In this document: positions 60,425-64,000 of the stretch, piece by piece
Position numbering within the stretch: position 1 is the stretch's first letter
Layout of the letters: the number at the start of each line of letters is the position of its first letter
NCBI GenBank assembly: GCA_963942565.1
Contig: OZ012687.1
Coordinates: 10,533,965-10,597,964 of the forward strand
Origin: Maea johnstoni
Taxonomy: Eukaryota; Annelida; Polychaeta; Spionida; Magelonidae
Direction: 5' to 3'
DNA length: 64,000 nucleotides
The notes under the pieces: generated by a model
Seen by the model: the letters and a program-made list of their open reading frames with translations, nothing else
The model's database searches: none
What the model was told of the DNA's origin: nothing
Program-made: the position numbers and the translations under genes

Positions 60425-61688
60425 ATTTATGGGTTCTTCTCGGAACCTAACCTTAGCACTGGTGCAAAGACATAACATTTGAATACACATTAATTGGTTC
60501 TACTCGGAACCTAACCTTAGCACTGGTGCAAAGACATAACATTTGAATACACATTAATTGGTTCTTCTCGGAACCTAACCTTAGCACTGGTGCAAAGACA
60601 TAACATTTGAATACACATTAATTGGTTCTACTCGGAACCTAACCTTAGCACTGGTGCAAGGACATAACATTTGAATACACATTAATTGGTTCTACTCGGA
60701 ACCTAACCTTAGCACTGGTGCAAAGACATAACATTTGAATAAACATTAATTGGTTTATCTCGGAACCATGAGAGACTCTTCTCGGAGATAATGCCTCATA
60801 AACTACAGCAACTAGTTCTTCTCTGAACTAGGAGAAAACCAAACTCTTCTCGGAGGTAATGGTTTATCAAATACAGTAACTAGCTCTTCTCTGAACTAGG
60901 AGAAAACCAAACTCTTCTCGGAGGTAATGGTTTATCAAATACAGTTACTAGTTCTTCTCTGAACTAGGAGAAAACCAAACTCTTCTCGGAGGTAATGGTT
61001 TATCAAATACAGTAACTAGTTCTTCTCTGAACTAGGAGAAAACCAAACTCTTCTCGGAGGTAATTGTTTATCAAATACAGTTACTAGTTCTTCTCTGAAC
61101 TAGGAGAAAACCAAACTCTTCTCGGAGGTAATGGTTTATCAAATACAGTAACTAGTTCTTCTCTGAACTAGGAGAAAACCAAATCCTTGTCGGAGATAAT
61201 GGTCTATAAAATTCAGTAACTAGTTCTTCTCGGAACTAGGAGAAAACCAAACTCTTCTCGGAGGTAATGGTTTATCAAATACAGTAACTAGCTCTTCTCG
61301 GAACTAGGAGAAAACCAAACTCTTCTCGGAGATAATGATTTACGAAATACAGTGACTAGCTCTTCTCTGAACTAGGAGAAACCAAAACTCTTCTCGGAGA
61401 TAATGGTTTATCAAATACAGTAACTAGCTCTTCTCTGAACTAGGAGAAAACCAAACTCTTCTCGGAGATAATGATTTATCAAATACAGTAACTAGTTCTT
61501 CTCTGAACTAGGAGAAAACCAAACTCTTCTCGGAGGTAATGGTTTATCAAATACAGTTACTAGTTCTTCTCTGAACTAGGAGAAAACCAAACTCTTCTTG
61601 GAGGTAATGGTTTATCAAATACAGTAACTAGTTCTTCTCGGAACTAGGAGAAAACCAAACTCTCCTCAGAGGTAATGGTTTAAAAAAA
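60425..61688. repeat. Two hairpin-bearing minisatellites, element copy 4
   Basis: Same arrays and length class as copy 2. Confidence 0.85.
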
Positions 61689-61924
61689 TAAAATGCCTAC
61701 ACAATACATTAACTGTTTTTTTGTTGTTTTTTTGAACCAGTAGAAAATGTCTCTATATAGACAGTTATACCCTCCCCATTCGCTGCTATAGGCTTTACAT
61801 CACATTGGAAGGGGATGGCACAGAGTACACTTCAGGGGCATTTGGTTGGTTTCTATCATTTTGCCGAAACCATGACCCTTCTGAGTTGGGGGGGGGGCCA
61901 TAGTAATTGTCACCCATGCCATAT

Positions 61925-62632
61925 CTAGTGGTTGCTATTGGGACCCGGTAGGGAGCGTGGTCCCCTAGTGGCATTGCTTTGCCTAGCAGAGGGGCATTCA
62001 TTAGAGAAATGGCCTTTGCCCTCACAATTGTAACATATAACCTGACTGGCGGCCCTAGACTGATAAGCGTTATGGCCACTAATGGGGCTGGTGCTAGGTT
62101 TAGTACAAGTCGGAGCAGCATTCCGGTTTTGGCAAGGGCTCTTGGGCCCTAAGTTCCGAGCTGGGGTTGCCTGCTGTTCGACAAGTTTATGTATGGCTGC
62201 AGTGAGCTGCACCAATGATGTTTGCATTGATAGCAGTACATCATGGTATGGACCTAAACAGCAGTCAGAGCAACTGAGATCGCTGCAGTGTATTGATCTT
62301 TTCTCCACAGTGGGTGGGGGGGTTAGTGCAGTAGGGTCGGGGGGTAGCCTAGGGGTTACAGGCTGTGAGACAAGATTCTGCCCATCCTCATCTCTAGGAG
62401 TTGTTTGGTTATCTTTGAAGGACACCTCCGTCCCAGCAATTTGGTCGCAGCGATCCACTGAGAAACCGATTAAGGTCTCATCAGGATCTGTCGCGCTCCA
62501 GTCACCGGTAGGGAGAGTCCCTTCCCATGTTGCAGATGGGTTGGTGAGGATAGGCTGGGTTACAGGTACAGGGTCAATAAAGGGGTTGCAAGGGGAAGGG
62601 ATGTGTGTTAACACCTTGTCACCATCCATCAT
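61925..62632 (-). CDS. gag-like zinc-knuckle ORF, element copy 4
   Basis: 235 residues. It differs from the others by one visible change (PTALTPPPT in the Pro-rich region). The CCHC knuckle is intact. Confidence 0.75.
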   Translation of the reverse strand: MMDGDKVLTHIPSPCNPFIDPVPVTQPILTNPSATWEGTLPTGDWSATDPDETLIGFSVDRCDQIAGTEVSFKDNQTTPRDEDGQNLVSQPVTPRLPPDPTALTPPPTVEKRSIHCSDLSCSDCCLGPYHDVLLSMQTSLVQLTAAIHKLVEQQATPARNLGPKSPCQNRNAAPTCTKPSTSPISGHNAYQSRAASQVICYNCEGKGHFSNECPSARQSNATRGPRSLPGPNSNH

Positions 62633-62754
62633 CCCAAGTCTGTCTCAAAGAATAGGGAAATAATGAAGAAAAATAAGAAAAAAAATGATTAAGAATAACA
62701 TAAATAATTAAATTTATAATAAAGACAGCCAAAAGTCCCTTGTTGGGCGCCAAA

Positions 62755-63258
62755 TGTAGTATCCTATTTGTTTAACAGTAGATAACTGAGGGGAATACTA
62801 CAATGGAGGGCTCTTGGCTAGTCTTCTCTAAGGAAAGGGTTAACATATAACACAGAACAACAAGTTTAATACCAAATATACTTTAATTGTAACTCAAAAG
62901 GGGGCAGACAGACCTGGGACCATAGATGATGGGTAGGAAAGGGTTAACACTTACATTAATAGGTAGTCACTTGGTAAAAGCAGATCCACGTGGGTGATGG
63001 GTAACGGGAGGCTCAAAACCACGTCTGCACACTCGGGTGGTTAGAAGGGAAAGAGAGCGACAGTAAGAAGGCTGGTATGTGCAGACAACCAGTCTTCCTC
63101 TCTCTGCGCTGGTTTATTGCCTGGTGTCAAGTTTACCTAGCAAGGGGAGAGCTGCAGGGTCAGCTGCAGTGCACTCGTAACCCGAAACTGGCCAGCTGAC
63201 CCCCGCTCTACCCAGTAAACAAACCCCACAACCAGGCATGTAACGATGGTATACTGCA
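62755..63258 (-). repeat. LTR 7 (outer right LTR)
   Basis: 504 bp, 5'-type on the left, with private changes at the right (TTTACCTAGC, TCAGCTGCAG and terminus ATACTGCA). It marks the right end of the amplified block. Confidence 0.9.
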
Positions 63259-63409
63259 ACCTGAGGGGGGATTTCTTAGCGAAAACATAAAAGAAATGAT
63301 GATGAGTTGTTTTAATAACATTTTTTCCTCAAATGATGAATGGCGTGATTGTAAGATTAACGGTTATTGGGACACTTTTCAGTTGCCCTGAGCATTTTAC
63401 CTGGGAGAG

Positions 63410-63600
63410 GTCCTGCCTGGATGGCCTAGTGATCTAAGGTGTTGCCACTGGCTGCCGACTGTCTCTCACCAGTCACCACTGCCCATGGTAGCACCCTGCT
63501 CAGGGCAGGTTAGAAGTTACCAGTGACTTTTGATTAGGTGGTGGTCTTCCCTGGGTACTCCTGTTTCCTCGACCAACCACTCAATACTTGGCTAGTCAGG
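63410..63600 (+). mobile_element. tRNA-derived SINE fragment
   Basis: GGATGGCCTAGTGATCTAAG resembles a tRNA A-box region. Downstream, CCCTGGGTACTCCTGTTTCC and TCGACCAACCACTC match the tail of a common invertebrate SINE type. It is related to the segment at 25740-25885. Confidence 0.5.
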
Positions 63601-63815
63601 ATTTAACCTTTGTATGATAAAAAGTTAGGAGAAACAGATTTACATATCCAAATGTACTTGGATACACAACCCCTTGTACCAAGTCCTAAAGAATTACAAG
63701 TTGTCGTTGAGATGTACCTAATTTCTATAAGAATATAGAAGAAAGTAGTTTCATACATTTACTTTCTATCAACGGATGTATTTGAGTTAATGCTATCTAT
63801 GGTTTATATTTGTAG

Positions 63816-64000
63816 GAGATGTTTTCAATTATGACGTATTTAGGACCTGGGAGTTCAACATTTCTCAACCAATCAGGAGCATGGTCATCCCTTACGTCAT
63901 CTATGGACCACCATACTACATTCTGTGCCAACTCGCTGCCAGAGGATTCTCGACTGCCATCAGCAGTGAAACCCTGTTGATTCTACCAAGACTTATCATA
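63816..64000 (+). CDS. PIGZ: GPI mannosyltransferase 4 (PIGZ/SMP3-type), internal exon, cut by window edge
   Basis: After the acceptor TATATTTGTAG an open phase-1 exon reads DVFNYDVFRTWEFNISQPIR, then SMVIPYVIYGPPYYILCQLA, and runs off the window. The block R-TWEF-(N)-PIRS--IPY is the GT22-family signature of PIG-Z/Smp3, following the catalytic HPDE-F-(Q)-E motif that would lie in the preceding exon. The family adds the fourth mannose to GPI-anchor precursors in the ER and is multi-pass membrane; the hydrophobic IPYVIYGPPYYIL segment fits. The related PIGB and ALG12/ALG9 enzymes have TWEW or similar at this place, so PIGZ is the best fit but a sibling is possible. The upstream exon was not found in 63259-63815 and may lie beyond the amplified block. 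Confidence 0.75.

Larger units (their letters stand above)
58391..63258 (-). mobile_element. LTR retroelement copy 4 (both LTRs full length)
   Basis: LTRs 58391-58894 and 62755-63258, interior of 3860 bp of the copy 2 class. Flanks are GGTGACAA on the left and ACCTGAGG on the right, so no target-site duplication is visible. The gag-like ORF, minisatellites, short ORFs, primer site and purine tract are all present. No pol. Confidence 0.85.

Overview
This looks like nuclear DNA of an animal, most likely a marine invertebrate. It has spliced genes with GT/AG introns, very long (TA)n microsatellites, dense families of short non-autonomous DNA transposons, tRNA-headed SINEs, Penelope-like retroelements and an LTR retroelement. 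Protein-coding content is small: a cluster of genes for a Shisa/CYYR1-like membrane adaptor and one edge exon of the GPI mannosyltransferase PIGZ. I cannot name the species from sequence alone. No bacterial or organellar genes, rRNA, intact tRNA genes or CRISPR arrays were seen.

Region 1 (1-23.8 kb) holds three members of one gene family. Each would encode a small type-I membrane protein with a signal peptide, a Tyr/Cys-rich ectodomain with six cysteines, one transmembrane helix and a Pro-rich cytoplasmic tail with PPxY motifs. This is the layout of the Shisa/CYYR1/WBP1-like (STMC6) adaptors. Copy 2 (+, 9136-15023) can be followed through four exons whose phases agree and give a 259-residue protein. 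Copy 1 (+) enters from the left edge and shows only its last exon (1957-2369). Copy 3 (-) shows its membrane exon (23616-23734) and last exon (21949-22226). Copies 1 and 3 sit in the arms of a diverged inverted duplication (about 225-6600 and 18160-23570). The arms end at (TA)n tracts, and copy 2 lies in the spacer. Elements present in only one arm mark insertions younger than the duplication.

Region 2 (6.6-18.2 kb spacer) carries copy 2, many microsatellites, piggyBac-like (TTAA) and Tc1/mariner-like (TA) MITEs, and a minus-strand Penelope-like element (16596-18078). That element has a GIY-YIG endonuclease domain and a hammerhead-ribozyme-like core, and it lies between two (TA)n tracts.

Region 3 (23.8-28.8 kb) has a palindromic repeat nest around a (TA)n tract with a 200-base assembly gap, a SINE, another MITE and a second Penelope fragment. 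I found no gene there.

Region 4 (28.8-63.3 kb) is a recent tandem amplification. The repeated sequence is a non-coding flank of about 5.2 kb plus a minus-strand LTR element that has a gag-like zinc-knuckle ORF but no recognisable pol. It reads as two steps: a 10.0-kb tandem duplication whose junction lies inside an LTR, then a 14,375-bp duplication by LTR-LTR exchange. The result is four element interiors and seven LTRs, one of them apparently a crossover hybrid. Each interior contains two minisatellites whose units can fold into stem-loops with a shared loop sequence.

Region 5 (63.3-64 kb) is ordinary sequence again: a SINE-like repeat and then the PIGZ exon at the edge.
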